This document shows positions 1-10,202 of a stretch of DNA of 64,000 bases, one piece after another. Both the position numbers and the translations under genes were made by a program. Position 1 is the stretch's first letter. Every line of letters starts with the position of its first letter. This stretch comes from Thalassia testudinum. Its lineage: Eukaryota > Streptophyta > Magnoliopsida > Alismatales > Hydrocharitaceae. Location of the stretch: positions 13,436,001 to 13,500,000 of the forward strand of contig JAZHRO010000063.1 of NCBI GenBank assembly GCA_037157565.1, in the 5' to 3' direction. The notes beneath the pieces were generated by a model. The model ran no database searches. It worked only from the letters and a program-made list of their open reading frames with translations, and had not been told where the DNA came from.

Positions 1-506
1 AAAGACCTGTTAAATCATTGAAATCTGATAACGAATGAGCACGAAATGCACAAAATGAATGGACGTAATGATATTTTAAGAATGATTAATGAAATCCTAA
101 TGCATGTGACCAAACTAACATAAGTGGATCAGTCCTAATCAAGATCTGAAGACAAGTGCATTTTGGCAACACTAGAATAGATTGGGTGACCTCCAAAGAA
201 GTTCTTGTGTTGAGATATTTTTTGATCGAAAATATTCATTCTTTTTGTTCCATAAATATCAAGTGCAAATTATGGTGTTGAATCAGTATTCGAGTACAAA
301 AGGTCAAAAAATCTCACAAACGACTCTTGGGTCGCTCATATCGGATAACGAATGAGTAAGATACATAGAAAATGGATGGACACTGATCTATTATAAAAAT
401 ATAAACAAAATTCAAAGGAGTGTGATCGTATGATTATAATGAGCCAAATCCTCTCAAAACACTAAAGTTTAGTGTGCCTGGGCGAGAGCAATACTAAGTT
501 GTGTGA
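1..506. repeat. Tandem-array fragment, left part (about 320-bp unit)
   Basis: Diverged tandem repeat. A landmark of the form GTYCTTGTGTTG...TTTTTTGATCG occurs here near 205. The next landmark, near 2773, lies about 318 bp further on once solo LTR E1 is subtracted. The same landmark recurs near 33672, 44858, 45178 and 45428, giving spacings of about 312, 320 and 250 bp after element B is removed. Positions 1-500 can be aligned by eye with 33796-33915 joined to 44790-45170. No coding potential is seen. Confidence 0.7.
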
Positions 507-720
507 TGATAAACGCCAGTTTATCATCATTCTTATGCATTAAAACAAACCTAGCTATTAGGATTTTACTCCGCAAACAGGTTTTTCGGGCTGCATTTAG
601 GCATAAATTAGGTTAGGCATGCATTGCATTTCTTATTGTCTTTTTAATATGTTTTTGTGAGTGTTAGGGATGTACAGACATATAGATCCCTAAAACCCTA
701 GCACTCAGGAAGGCAAAAGG

Positions 721-1420
721 TGAAGGAGAAGCCCAGACTAGCTGGAACTCAGCTTGATCCAGCTCACCGCAGCTGGAACCTAGATCACTTGAACTAGGGT
801 TAGCTCATCCCAGCTACATTCAGCTAATCTCAGCTGAGTGGCAGCTCAAGAGAGTTCATCTTAGCTCACCCTAGCTCAAGTCAGCTCAGATCCAGCTCAA
901 CTTAGCTGAGTCTAGCTCATCTCAGCTCCCACTAGTCCACAGGGAGCTCTAGCTAGCTCAGCTGAGTTGACAGGAGTTCACCCCAGCTCAGATCCAGCTA
1001 CATCCAGCTCCACTCAACTCCAGCCAGCTGAAGAAGAACTCATCCCAGCTCAGGAAGCTCAAGTCCAGCTCCTGAGGACTTAGCTTAGCTCAACTCAGTT
1101 GAGCTAAGCTACCTTAGTTGCCTCAACCAGCTTGACCCTCCCCGGGAGCACCAGACCTAGCTCACCTTAACTCATTATGGTAGAAGCTAGCTCACTTTAG
1201 CTTGGCTTAGCAGCTAGCAAAGAACTAGCAAGCTAAGCCAGCTAGAGTAGCTCCATGCCAGCCTCTTCAGCAACAGCCAGCTCCAATTTCAACTCCTGAC
1301 TTCTCCTCCTCAGCTCCTCCCTCCAAACCCTAGCTCCAACACCTTCTCCTCTACTCCTTCATTAGCTAAGCTAGCTTAGCTTATCTTAGCTTAGCTTAGC
1401 TATGCTCCAACTTCCTTGGC
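721..1420. repeat. AGCT-tetranucleotide-rich segment of LTR E1
   Basis: The palindrome AGCT occurs several times in nearly every 60-base line, mostly as CAGCTC, TAGCTC and GAGCTC. The matching part of E2 (about 14650-15330) keeps the same enrichment. It is low-complexity, non-coding sequence upstream of the LTR TATA box, in the U3 part. Confidence 0.8.
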
Positions 1421-1854
1421 TTGTACCACCCCAAAAACCCACCTAACAACTCCACCCAACTAGCTCCACCTAAGCTCCACATAAGCTAACCTACTTGGCA
1501 CCAACCTAGCCTACCCACCACCTCCAAAAGACACCTAAAAGTGGCGCTAAAACCACCCTAACCACCCCCTTGATGGTGCCACTTTTCCCTCCAAAATTCC
1601 CCTTCATCTCCACCACACAATTCCCCTTGAATCCATCTCCACCATCCACCTAATCCCCCTTCTAGAAGACCCTAGGTTGGCGCCAAAATGGTGGTGTCTC
1701 TCCACCACCAAAATCCACCAACACCACCCTAACCACCCCCTTTAACACCCCTTGGGTTGGCGCCACACACCCTTGTCCATAGGATCACTAACCACCTCCA
1801 TCCTTCCATCCTAGCCCTCCATTTCAAGGGGCACCTTAACCCCCCATCCTACCC

Positions 1855-1863
1855 TATAAAAAG
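1855..1863 (+). promoter_or_regulatory. TATA box of LTR E1
   Basis: TATAAAAAG about 900 bp before the LTR end. The E2 copy has TATAAATA at 15797-15804. This is the expected position for the LTR core promoter and marks the U3/R side. Confidence 0.6.
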
Positions 1864-2760
1864 ACCACTACCCACCACCATTCAAGACATCCTTGGCTAG
1901 CAAATTCACTCTCATATTCCACCTAGAAGCCCACATCCAAGAGAGAAGAAGAAGAAGAAGATTAAGGGGATATTCTGTCCCCTTGGTGCCTTCCCCTCTT
2001 CCCTTCTCTCTTGGGTCACACCAGCCAAAGGAGAAGCCAGGCAAGGAAGATCTTTGGAGGAGATCTTGAAGGTGGTCCATGCCACCTTGGAGGAGGTTTT
2101 GAGGGTGGTACACGCCCACCCCTTGGAGAGAGCATTGAAGGTGGAAGCTTCCACCTTGGAGGAGCTCTCAAGGAAGGAGAAGAAGGAGGCCCTCTTTTCA
2201 AGCCAAGGAGCAGCTAGGCATGGAGCAAGAAGACTCCCTTCTTCACCATTTTTGCAAGAGGATTTGTGTTTCTTGCTTTTAGATTTTTTTAGTTCTAGTA
2301 GAAGCATTCCTCTACTTGTCATTGAAAAGAACACTCATTCTAGTCAATTAAATTGCCTTCTTTTAGCTTTTTATTGCAATTGTTACTTTTGGTTCTAGCA
2401 CTTGTTTCACCTCTCCTTCCTAATTACTCTAGGCCACCACTTGCCTAGAGTGAGCTTAGGAAGAAGATATATCTATCTTTTAAGTTGTAGTTAAGCAATT
2501 GTAGGTGTTAGTACTTTACGTTACAATTCGCATTTTGCCCTCATCTTTTCAAAACAAAAAAAAAATCATATTTAAAATACCAAAAAGAAAGTTGAGATGT
2601 GTTTTTAGCAAGAGAATTGAATTGCAATTTTTTCCTCCTTGGACGACCCTAGATACTCCCCTATCTAGGTTTATAAATTTAAAAGCGTATGTGAATTCGC
2701 GTGTTACAACGACATTGAAAACCCACTTTTACAAATCACGCATAATCCGCTATCATGTGA

Positions 2761-3007
2761 CTTATAGGGAAGTCCTCATGTTGTATCCATTTTTTTGTCT
2801 AAAACCATGATCCCACAAGTATATCAAATATCTGTCACACTTTGACAGGATGCAATCGACATTCAACTTCAAAAGACTCAAAAGCTCAAGAAAAACTCTT
2901 GAATCTTTCGGATCAGACAACGAAGGAGTGACTAAACCAGCATAAATGCATTGAATCAAATTAAAATATGAAGATAAGTGCACTTTTGCACGAATAGACT
3001 AAAATGG
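2761..3007. repeat. Tandem-array fragment after E1
   Basis: Continues the array interrupted by E1. It aligns with 45160-45410, including the run about the Bsm-like stretch ATGCAATCGA and the later GACTAAAATGGGTG. It ends abruptly at about 3007, where the truncated LTR of element C begins. Confidence 0.7.
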
Positions 3008-3513
3008 GTGCACTAGCATAAAAGGTGCACGCGGCCTGGATGATGCCACGTGGTGCCATTTGGGCTGTCCATCTTCTTTCTATTATAGAGGGTGCCACGG
3101 TGCGCAGATCGAGATGATTCCCATGCGGCTAGACTGCAATCGTCGCTCCGAATCCATCCGTATGGTTGGATTTTTTGTCCAAGGTCTGTAAGGAAGTCGC
3201 ATTGCCTCCTGGCCATTGATCTTTCTTAAGCCTGTTGTGAGAGCTACGGAGGTCAAATCAAAGTGATTTCGAGTTTGTTGGACTTCTCTCGTCGATGCAG
3301 ACCCATCCGTATGGTCTGATTGCTCATCTGTGACCTATTTCAAAATGGACTTGTGCACATGGTCATTAAACATTGATTCTAAGTGATTAAAATGTAAAGA
3401 TCATGCAATATGCATGCAGTGCTCCTAAACCCATTATAATTTGACATTATCACACAGGTACCCTCGAAATTGACTTTAATTGATGTTATTAACACTTGTA
3501 ATTGTAGTCATCA
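3008..3513 (-). repeat. Truncated 3' LTR of element C
   Basis: Minus-strand LTR starting TGATGACTAC at 3513, immediately after the polypurine tract. It aligns with 10800-11112 of the 5' LTR, including the CACGTG palindrome (3039-3060) and the stretch after it. It stops near 3008-3035, so only about 500 of roughly 1170 bp remain. Confidence 0.7.
3039..3060. promoter_or_regulatory. CACGTG (G-box) palindrome, C 3' LTR
   Basis: Near-perfect inverted repeat with about 10-bp arms around GCCACGTGG. Matching palindromes occur at 6928-6949, 10809-10830, 16580-16601, 26498-26519, 34369-34390, 37379-37400 (decayed) and 43420-43441. CACGTG is the core recognised by plant bZIP and bHLH factors. Whether it is bound here is unknown. 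Confidence 0.55.
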
Positions 3514-4731
3514 TACCCCCATGCCCACCCCTTGCTAGTCCCTAGCAAGGTTTGATCTAAATGCTATTTACAACTAAAATTAGGAATTGATTGCTTAGGT
3601 AAACGTTGCTTGTCAACACGAGGAAATTTCTTCTAAAAACCTAACTCCCTAAGACTCAATAGTACCAGGGTTGCCTGCCAAAATGCTGACCCCCCGAGTC
3701 CTTGCCTTATTCTATATAGAAGCAAATACTTTTTTTTTCTTTTTCATCTTTTCTTTTCTTTTTTTTTTTGGATTTTTGCTGTTGAGGATTTTGGGGTAAC
3801 TTTTTATGGATACCCAATTCACCCAAGTCTCGAAAGGGATTCTTAGTACTAAGCATCCTATTGTGATAGTGATAGACTCACTCAACGGTAATTAAAATGA
3901 ACTTTGCATTTCTATGCCCCTAGGTGACCCAAAAGAAAAATTGTTGCCTAAAGGTGTATCTATCTGACTGGTAGCTTTCTTCCTACTTTTTATTTTTTGT
4001 GGGGCAACACAAGGGTGAACCCAGTGTATATCTCTCTGGATTATGCTACTTGCCCGCTTCTTCCTTAAGTGTTTTGGAATTCTTGTGCATTTTATCAGGT
4101 GGGATCTGGACAACCAGGCAATGGGATGTTACCCATGACAACTTGCCAGCCATACTCGTGCGGTGAAGTATGGTTTATTTCTTTTTTTTCCTTTCTTTAC
4201 TATTTTCCTATCTCTGTCTCTTTTTTTTTCTAAGTAGGTGACTTTCCTAATCTAAGATTTTCCTAAAGGCAATAATGAAAGAGAATGGTCTTGTGGCTAG
4301 GCTTTGGACAACCTGCCAATGGGTTGTTACCCATGATAGTTTGCCAGCTATACCACCCTAGTAAGTTCATTAGCTACCCAATTTCCATTAGAACCACCAA
4401 TGAGTGAGTCAGTGCAAAACATGTGTAGACGCTTAAACTAAAAATCCCCCTAAATCTGAGGGTGGGTTGATAAGTCGTATACTTATCACCCTACATTATT
4501 GACCAGATTAATATACATTAAGGTGGCGAGGACACGAGACCAAGTCCACATTTTAGTGGACACCCAAACTGATTAAGTCCGAAGACCTGAAGAGTCTAAG
4601 CTATTAGGTCCCTAACGTATCATTTCCGAAAGTAGACAAGTTTCTAATACCTAAGTTTTCTTTTCCTAATTTTAATTTTTTTTATAAAAAGAAATAAAAT
4701 TAGTACAAGCTAACAATTTTATACTTAGATC
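3514..4731 (-). other. 3' noncoding region of element C
   Basis: Bounded by two polypurine-type tracts on the minus strand: the terminal one near 3514-3535 and an internal one at 4741-4758. It contains the hairpin TGATAAGT-N5-ACTTATCA (4468-4488). It also has two diverged copies of a unit with GGACAACC, GTTACCC and TTGCCAGC (about 4107-4155 and 4307-4350). The same architecture is seen in A, both B copies and, in part, F. A T-rich run lies at 3728-3772. No gene seen. Confidence 0.7.
4468..4488. other. Conserved 3' region hairpin (element C)
   Basis: Inverted repeat with 8-bp arms TGATAAGT and ACTTATCA around a 5-base loop. The arms are identical in A (25102-25122) and B (35986-36006, 42018-42038), while nearby sequence has drifted. 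Confidence 0.65.
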
Positions 4732-5904
4732 CTATGAATTACCACCCCCCATGCCTAAGTTGGACAATGTCCTCATTGGAAAAATAAATGTATGCAAGGG
4801 AGTAAGAAAAGAAATCACCTGAATCATCACCATGTATCCGGTCAACTTGAAACCTCTAGGTTGCCTCCTAGGAAGCTCTGAGTTTAGTGCCTTTAGTAGG
4901 GCATAGTACACAAACAACAAAGGATCAAGTAGTTGAAAGGTCTGGGTCAAAAAGTGGAAGACAAAATCAGCTAGACCCAAAATCAAAAGTCCGCAGATGC
5001 ATACTAGATTATGGTGGAGTCCCATCCCTAAGGGATGGTAACTCTGCAATTGGTGTAACATGCATGCCCATGTCCGCTCATTTCTTAGTCTACAGGCATG
5101 CAGAGAAGTTGATGGATGAGTGCAACCTGAATCTAAAATGATGGACACTAAAGACATAGTTTTGTAATCAGCTTGTGTCCCATTAAAGTTGTAATCCCCC
5201 ATAGGTATATCAATTCTAGTGCCTTCGAGTTGCGGAATTTCAATTCTAATAGGGCATTGAACCAAATCAAGAGTTTCACAAAGAGCCCTAAATTCAAGTG
5301 TGATGTCTCTGTCCAAATAAAAATCCATCCCTTCTTCAACTAGAGTTTCATTGCTTATTCCTTCCCATTCTATGACCCCAAGAATATTATCTTCAACCTC
5401 TTTCATATCAGACTCAATCTTCGAGGTTGTATTAGAGGTAGGGCTAATTTCATCCTCTAGCTCAGATTCTTTCGCTTGGCCCTCCTCTGAACTTGTGATG
5501 GGGGTTTCAAATGATTCAAAATGGGTTATTTCAAAATTGTAACCCCACTCCCCATCTTCAATTTTGGATGTCTCTTCCACCAAATGACTTTCCTTGGAAA
5601 GATTAGATTTGGATTCAAAGATATTGTCCCCCAAATTCTCAGTTTGCTCCTGATGTTTGTCCTCAACTCTCCCCAAATCATGTTCTGAGGAATCCTTAAT
5701 GGCATTTTCTATTGAGTTGCCTAACTCCTGGGGAGTATCAATAGTGGACTGAACTAATTTTGGGTAAATAGGTGTAGTCCAATTGATCACTGCAGGGCCT
5801 TGCTTCAAGAATTCCGTAAATGGAGTTGCTTGCAACAGTTTTCTTTGGCCCTCTTCCTCCAGTTGTTGGAACATATCAATTATGGCTTGTTGCCCCTCAA
5901 TCAA
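4732..5904 (-). CDS. Element C acidic reading frame, unknown function (390 codons)
   Basis: The longest frame without a stop in the window. Residues about 60-230 are rich in Glu, Ser, Asp and Asn, as in a disordered acidic protein. The last third is more hydrophobic. It shows no zinc knuckle, protease, RT, RNase H or integrase motif. The start used is a TTG-type codon. The same frame continues upstream to 6114 across two stops, so the true start is probably further 5' and the gene is damaged. A short segment, GMGLHHNLV.ICG (about 4990-5030), is nearly identical to the end of element B's frame (near 41465-41515), as is the following LKALN motif. This indicates that B and C share a protein of the same origin. 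I do not recognise a function; a diverged gag-like product is possible. Confidence 0.5.
   Translation of the reverse strand: MIEGQQAIIDMFQQLEEEGQRKLLQATPFTEFLKQGPAVINWTTPIYPKLVQSTIDTPQELGNSIENAIKDSSEHDLGRVEDKHQEQTENLGDNIFESKSNLSKESHLVEETSKIEDGEWGYNFEITHFESFETPITSSEEGQAKESELEDEISPTSNTTSKIESDMKEVEDNILGVIEWEGISNETLVEEGMDFYLDRDITLEFRALCETLDLVQCPIRIEIPQLEGTRIDIPMGDYNFNGTQADYKTMSLVSIILDSGCTHPSTSLHACRLRNERTWACMLHQLQSYHPLGMGLHHNLVCICGLLILGLADFVFHFLTQTFQLLDPLLFVYYALLKALNSELPRRQPRGFKLTGYMVMIQVISFLTPLHTFIFPMRTLSNLGMGGGNS
4741..4758 (-). other. Internal polypurine tract of element C
   Basis: On the minus strand TTAGGCATGGGGGG, preceded by GAGGACATTGTCC. The same arrangement is found at 24821-24835 (A), 41735-41749 (B), 12441-12455 (D, minus) and 51241-51255 (F). 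It is separate from the terminal tract that abuts the LTR. Confidence 0.6.
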
Positions 5905-5931
5905 TTCTTGATTCTATCTATGTAACTCCAA

Positions 5932-6474
5932 CTAAAGGTTATCAAGAATTGATAGATTGTCATTAGGTTTCCCTTGGATTTCCTCCTTAGCATTCAAATT
6001 AGGGTTAGGAGGGTATGGTTGAGGATGTGTACTAGAATCTGTACTGGGGTTTAAGTTCTTGAGTGGGTCCTCTATTCTATCATTTTCAGGGTCCAATTCT
6101 TCAAGAGGAACCACTTTCTGTTTCTCCAGAATAACTGAGGTTCTAAGTCCTCCCTATTGGATTCTTCATTAGGGGTCTAAAGCAAAGTTTGATAATTCTT
6201 TATTTTCCTAGGTTTATGATCATTCTTTGATTTCCACTTTTCTAGAATCCCCTCCAATCCATAGGTCAAGTAGGAGAGATCCTTGAATTTGGAAGACCTA
6301 TCTTGGTTAGGGTCATTGGAAGGGTATGGGCCTTGGTGTTCTCCTAGAGTGTAGGTCCTATCAGATTGATTAGTGGGTGGGCAGGACCTAAAAGGAGAGT
6401 CATCATAAGGAAAATCAAGATAAGGATCCCCAAGATTTGGATCATAACCCTGGGTTGTTGGGTTAGATGTATCC
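5932..6474 (-). pseudogene. Element C reading frame, middle part
   Basis: Two frames, 6177-6474 and 5932-6114, separated by a stop. The first has Pro/Asp/Tyr-rich sequence with DPYLDFPYDD and FRSCPP, then a segment with LSYLTYGLEGILEKW. These match the style and order of B's frame at 39922-40257 (DPYPSSDYTTFRSSPP). It continues into 8284-8485 on the other side of the solo LTR. Function unknown. Confidence 0.5.
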
Positions 6475-6927
6475 TGATGCGTATGCATCTGAATAGCCTA
6501 AAATGTCTATTTATGCATGTTCTTAGTATCATAGTTGCATCACACATTATAAATATTGCATAACATGCAACAACTTGCATTTAGGCTAGGTTGTGTAAAT
6601 TTTAGGTTAATTTTCCCTTTTTATGGTCATGTAATAGGGTGACTTTTAATCGGGGCCTTAGATCAAAGATCCAACCATATGGATTTGATCAGGGCGACGA
6701 TCGGAGTTCAATGACTCCAAAATCTCCTCGATCAGACTTCCGTAGCATCAGATATAATCCGTGGAAGGATAAAGATCAAGGGCCAAGATGGTGCAAATCC
6801 ACACTTCATATGACAAATCCAACCGCATGAATGGGTTCAGATCGACGATCGCAACCCAACGGTGTGAAAATCGGTCCAATCCAACATCTATGGCACCATC
6901 TACAACTCATAAAAGATGGACGACCAT

Positions 6928-6949
6928 GATGGTGCCACGTGGCACCATC
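6928..6949. promoter_or_regulatory. Perfect CACGTG palindrome in solo LTR
   Basis: 22-bp perfect inverted repeat: GATGGTGCCAC followed by its exact reverse complement. It is the cleanest of the eight LTR copies. Confidence 0.65.
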
Positions 6950-7085
6950 ACAGTCGCCCAAACCAGCCACTGCACCTCTTCTCAACATCTGAAGGTGTGG
7001 GCAAGGCAAGATCTAGGCCGTTGGATCTTGATCCAAAGGCCATCGGCGCACGCACTTAAAACATAAGCGCGATAAAGAGGCAGTC

Positions 7086-7147
7086 GCAGCATAGCGGTCA
7101 AGCGCTTCTTCGCAAGCGACAGGAGCGGGTTCAATCCTTGCTGCACC
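7086..7147 (+). other. tRNA-like stretch in solo LTR
   Basis: Contains TAGCGGTCAAGCGC, which resembles a tRNA D-arm/A box. An arm CGCTT/AAGCG follows, and then GGTTCAATCC, which matches the B-box core GWTCRANNC. The ends GCAGCA (7086-7091) and TGCTGC (7139-7144) can pair like an acceptor stem. At about 62 nt it is shorter than a normal tRNA, so it is not called as a tRNA gene. Related stretches occur in all A and B LTRs. Confidence 0.45.
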
Positions 7148-7577
7148 TCAAATCAAGGTGCGAGCTCGAAGTAGCTGACTTAAGCCTATGGATGCGGCGT
7201 GAGCGGTCAGATGGTTTGCAATGTGGCTGCACGGATGAGCGAGAATCACGTGCGAGAGGGTGCTTCCATTGAAGAGGCACGGGTGCGATGCGATCTTAGC
7301 CGTCGGATGCAAGATGGATGGCTGAGAGTTGGCGTGCGCATGAGTTATGGCACTGAAGCAATGAGCAGGTGAGCTCATCTTAAGCCATCTGATCTCGCGA
7401 TCGGATGGCTAAGAATGTGCGTACATGCATGTGCGTTGAGGTGTGGGGAGAGGAGGCACGATGTGCGTGGCAGCTACACCCATGATCTGGGGTTTAGTGA
7501 CGATTTTATCCCTCACTCAAGACCCTGATTTAATGTTTTTAAAGTAAAATGACCTATTTGCCCATTCAAACCTCACC

Positions 7578-7586
7578 TATAAATAG
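7578..7586 (+). promoter_or_regulatory. TATA box of solo LTR
   Basis: TATAAATAG at the position that aligns with TATAAAAGG in the LTRs of A and B. Confidence 0.6.
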
Positions 7587-8283
7587 CCCTACGACCACCA
7601 CACTTTCTTCATTGCTCCTCTCTTCTCTTACCCCCTCCAAAGCTCTAAGAGCTTGTCTTAAATCTAGGATTCTCCATTAGAGTTAAAATTAGAATTTTTC
7701 CACCTTCTCCCTCCTTGGTGCATCCCGCAGTTGTCCTTTCACTCCATTCGGGAAGTGGATCCCTCAACGACGATGATGCCCTACCTCGCCCCCGATTCTT
7801 CCTACTTCATTCTCCTCCTTCCCACTTCGTCCTCTGTCTTCCAGTCATTGCCCCATCCAGCTCATCCTCCAAGCAATCGTCGAGGAGGATACTTCTCTCT
7901 CCATTCGCTTTACCACTTTCTAGAGTAGATTTTCTAGTGTAGATTTCCTGCTTTCTAGTTGTAATGATTAGTGTAGTGGACATCTGATGATGAAATCCTT
8001 GTTTATTCTACCTCTATTTTCTATTTATTTGTAATATTCTCTCTATCTTCTATTCTTTATTCTTTAAGTAGATAGCTAATTTAGATTCAATTCGATTAGC
8101 TAATTTGCTTCGTGACAATTAAATAAGTGCGATTTTGAATCAAACATCCGCCTCCTTGTGTTTGACCTGGAATTTTTAGAGTTTTGGTATAAATTTACCT
8201 GTTGACGAATTTCTTCGCAAATCATACTACGATGACAAGTTTTCAAAACTCAATCCCATTTATGTAGATCTTTCGCTTAAACA

Positions 8284-8485
8284 TATCCCGTTAGGAAGTT
8301 GGTGCGGGTTGAGTGAAATCTGGATAGTTGAGATAAGAAGGGTCTTCTAGATACTCAGGTCCTGGAATATATCCCCAACTAGGCATATGGTTGTCCCAAA
8401 TAAACTGTGGATACAGTCTTCTTGGGTTGCAATACAAATCATGTTGGGGATAGTTTGGGAAGGATAGATAGGCATTGAAATCCAT
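8284..8485 (-). pseudogene. Element C reading frame, N-terminal part
   Basis: A minus-strand frame with NYPQHDLY, WDNHMPSWGYIPGP and YPDFTQP. It corresponds to B's frame from 39922 (SYPQHDDYPDSY, SWDNSDWGYSSGP). It is rich in Pro, Tyr and Asp. The frame is cut by the solo LTR at 8283, and its continuation is at 6474 and below. Function unknown. Confidence 0.5.
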
Positions 8486-8535
8486 CGATGGATTGGGAAA
8501 GAATAGAGGAGAGAATTATGTGCACAATCAAGCAA

Positions 8536-9764
8536 ACCAATCTAGGCCATACAGTGTAGACCTAGGTGACCTAGAAGTCCTGAAGAGAGTGGTCAAGTCT
8601 GCAAGCACTTAAACCCCTTTTCCCAAAGTTAATCCAACCAGGTTGATTACAAGTGGATTGAAGGGAAGGTTCTTCCTTTGGCTTGCGTTGTCCATTCCTT
8701 TGTACCCCACAACCGTGGTCATTTGACGCTTCCCCATAGCCTAGACACTGGATTCCACAATGGGAATTTAGGCCAAGCACTCATAAACCCAATCACACTT
8801 CTAGGACTTAGATTAGTCCTATCTGAGTCATGTCCATGCACAATTGGGTGCAAGGACCCAATGCCAAAGCAAGTGTCCTTTAGCAAGCAAGATTTAGATG
8901 TGTGGTTTTTTTTAAAATTCGAACCTTGCTTTAATGGATTTTCAAATTGCACTTGTTTATGCATTCAAACAAGTCACAAATGTATAGTCACACGGTTGGT
9001 GAAGATTCATTCTCTTTAAGGCCTTTGTGTGTCTATAAAATCAAAAACTCCCTAGTGTGGAAGATCCTAGGGTGTGATGCTTCTCTTCAATGAATCCTTT
9101 TTAGGATTTTGTCAAGAAGGGTCCAATCAAAACAATCAATGATCCTATCTTGATCGAAATCGAGTGAGATTTTCAAAAAAATTAATTTCAAAAATTTTTG
9201 TGGACGATAGACCACCCAAAGTCATGTTTTTCCAAGAGGGGTCAATCTGTCCAAAACTTCTAGATCAGTGCGCAAGTTTAATATCTTGATCAGAACAAGC
9301 ACTAACTGATTTTAGATGCAAAAGTATTCTGCAGATGAAGTGTAGAGAATTTCAAGATCTTTCTAGAAATATAAGCTTATCACAAATCCAAGCTACATGG
9401 AATTCGTAGCATTAAGAACACCCTATAGATCTTCAAAACTTAAAACAACCTTGCACACTTCCAGTAGTGAATTTCTCACGGCCAAACCACGAGGAGTTTC
9501 TCACTAAAATTTAAAGGGGAGTTCGCCTACTAGAAGGAACACCTCTAAGATTTTTCTCAAAATTTTTGGAGGCGTTTAGTGTCCTTCAACTGTATCCTCA
9601 ACCCGAGTCCAGAAGGACATATTGCAAAATTATCAGGTTGCAGACTTCATGGTGGTGTTTTTCTTCGACAAACAAATGAGAGGGTTTTTTTTTTAACACA
9701 GCACCATTTTTCTTGGTCCAAAGATGAGAAGTTAGCTTTGATTCATGGGAAGACAAGATCAAAC
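8536..9764 (-). other. Leader intron-like region of element C
   Basis: About 1.2 kb without a sustained frame, between the leader exon (donor at 9763-9764 on the minus strand) and the first reading frame. Comparable spacers of about 1 kb lie at 17947-18988 in A and 38902-39896 in B. The exact acceptor in C was not fixed. Confidence 0.4.
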
Positions 9765-9848
9765 CTTCAGGTCGATGGCGATCTTCTTCTTATGCTTCCT
9801 TTGATCCAAGCTGACTCGTTCTCCTCCCATTTTCAATGCACGAGGTTC
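9765..9848 (-). other. Candidate leader exon of element C
   Basis: On the minus strand it is preceded by a pyrimidine-rich stretch and TTTGCAG, and followed by GTTTGA. It holds an ATG and 22 open codons rich in Lys/Arg. It lies about 100 bp after the primer site, the same position as the exon-like segments in A, B, F and H. Confidence 0.45.
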
Positions 9849-9941
9849 CTGCAAACACAAGAAGAGAGAGAAGAGCAAGTTAGATAACACAAATATGAAT
9901 AATGACCAAGAAAATGAAAGCGAATAAGAGATCCATTGCCT

Positions 9942-9958
9942 CCCTAGCAACGGCGCCA
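9942..9958 (-). other. Primer-binding site of element C
   Basis: On the minus strand TGGCGCCGTTGCTAGGG, the tRNA-Asp-like primer site typical of Athila elements, beginning 5 bases after the LTR end. Confidence 0.8.
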
Positions 9959-10157
9959 AAAACTGACATTAGTTGGATGCATTTGTGTAAAATCGTTTGT
10001 TGTAGCATGTTTTATGACATCAATTTTAAATAAGAATAAACAGACATGAGTCCGAGTGTTGAACACTAGGAGGCATGAAATTGGATCGAATACTCGCTTT
10101 GTGTCACAAAAATTCATCGTTTGTTTCGCTTGCAAACCAGATAGAACGAGAAAGAAA

Positions 10158-10202
10158 GGGAGAGAGAGAGAGAGGGAGAGGGAGAGGGAGAGAGAGAGAG
10201 AT
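10158..10202. repeat. (GA)n microsatellite
   Basis: Runs of GA with some GGA units, inside the LTR of C. Confidence 0.9.

Larger units (their letters stand above)
507..2755 (+). mobile_element. Solo LTR E1, Athila-type, TSD TGTGA
   Basis: A 2249-bp LTR starting TGATAAACG and ending CTATCA. It is flanked by the 5-bp duplication TGTGA (502-506 and 2756-2760). There is no primer site or internal region, so it is a solo LTR left by recombination. The uninterrupted site can be read at about 45150-45170, where the same flanks are joined without the insert. The second copy of this LTR is E2 (14427-28336), and H's truncated LTR (32973-33556) is the same family in the other orientation. Layout: AGCT-rich segment, a segment with scattered GGCGCCA motifs, TATA box near 1855, then a transcribed-type downstream part. 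Confidence 0.9.
6475..8283 (+). mobile_element. Solo LTR (A/B type) inside element C, TSD TATCC
   Basis: 1809-bp LTR starting TGATGC and ending AAACA, with the 5-bp duplication TATCC at 6470-6474 and 8284-8288. It belongs to the same family as the LTRs of A and B: matching start region, repeated GATCAGGGCGACGAT-type stretch, CACGTG palindrome, tRNA-like stretch and TATA box. It lies in the opposite orientation to C and interrupts C's reading frame. Confidence 0.9.

Noticed and set aside
1868..2398. Overlapping open frames on both strands
   Set aside because: They lie inside LTR E1, are low in complexity and are not kept as frames in E2.
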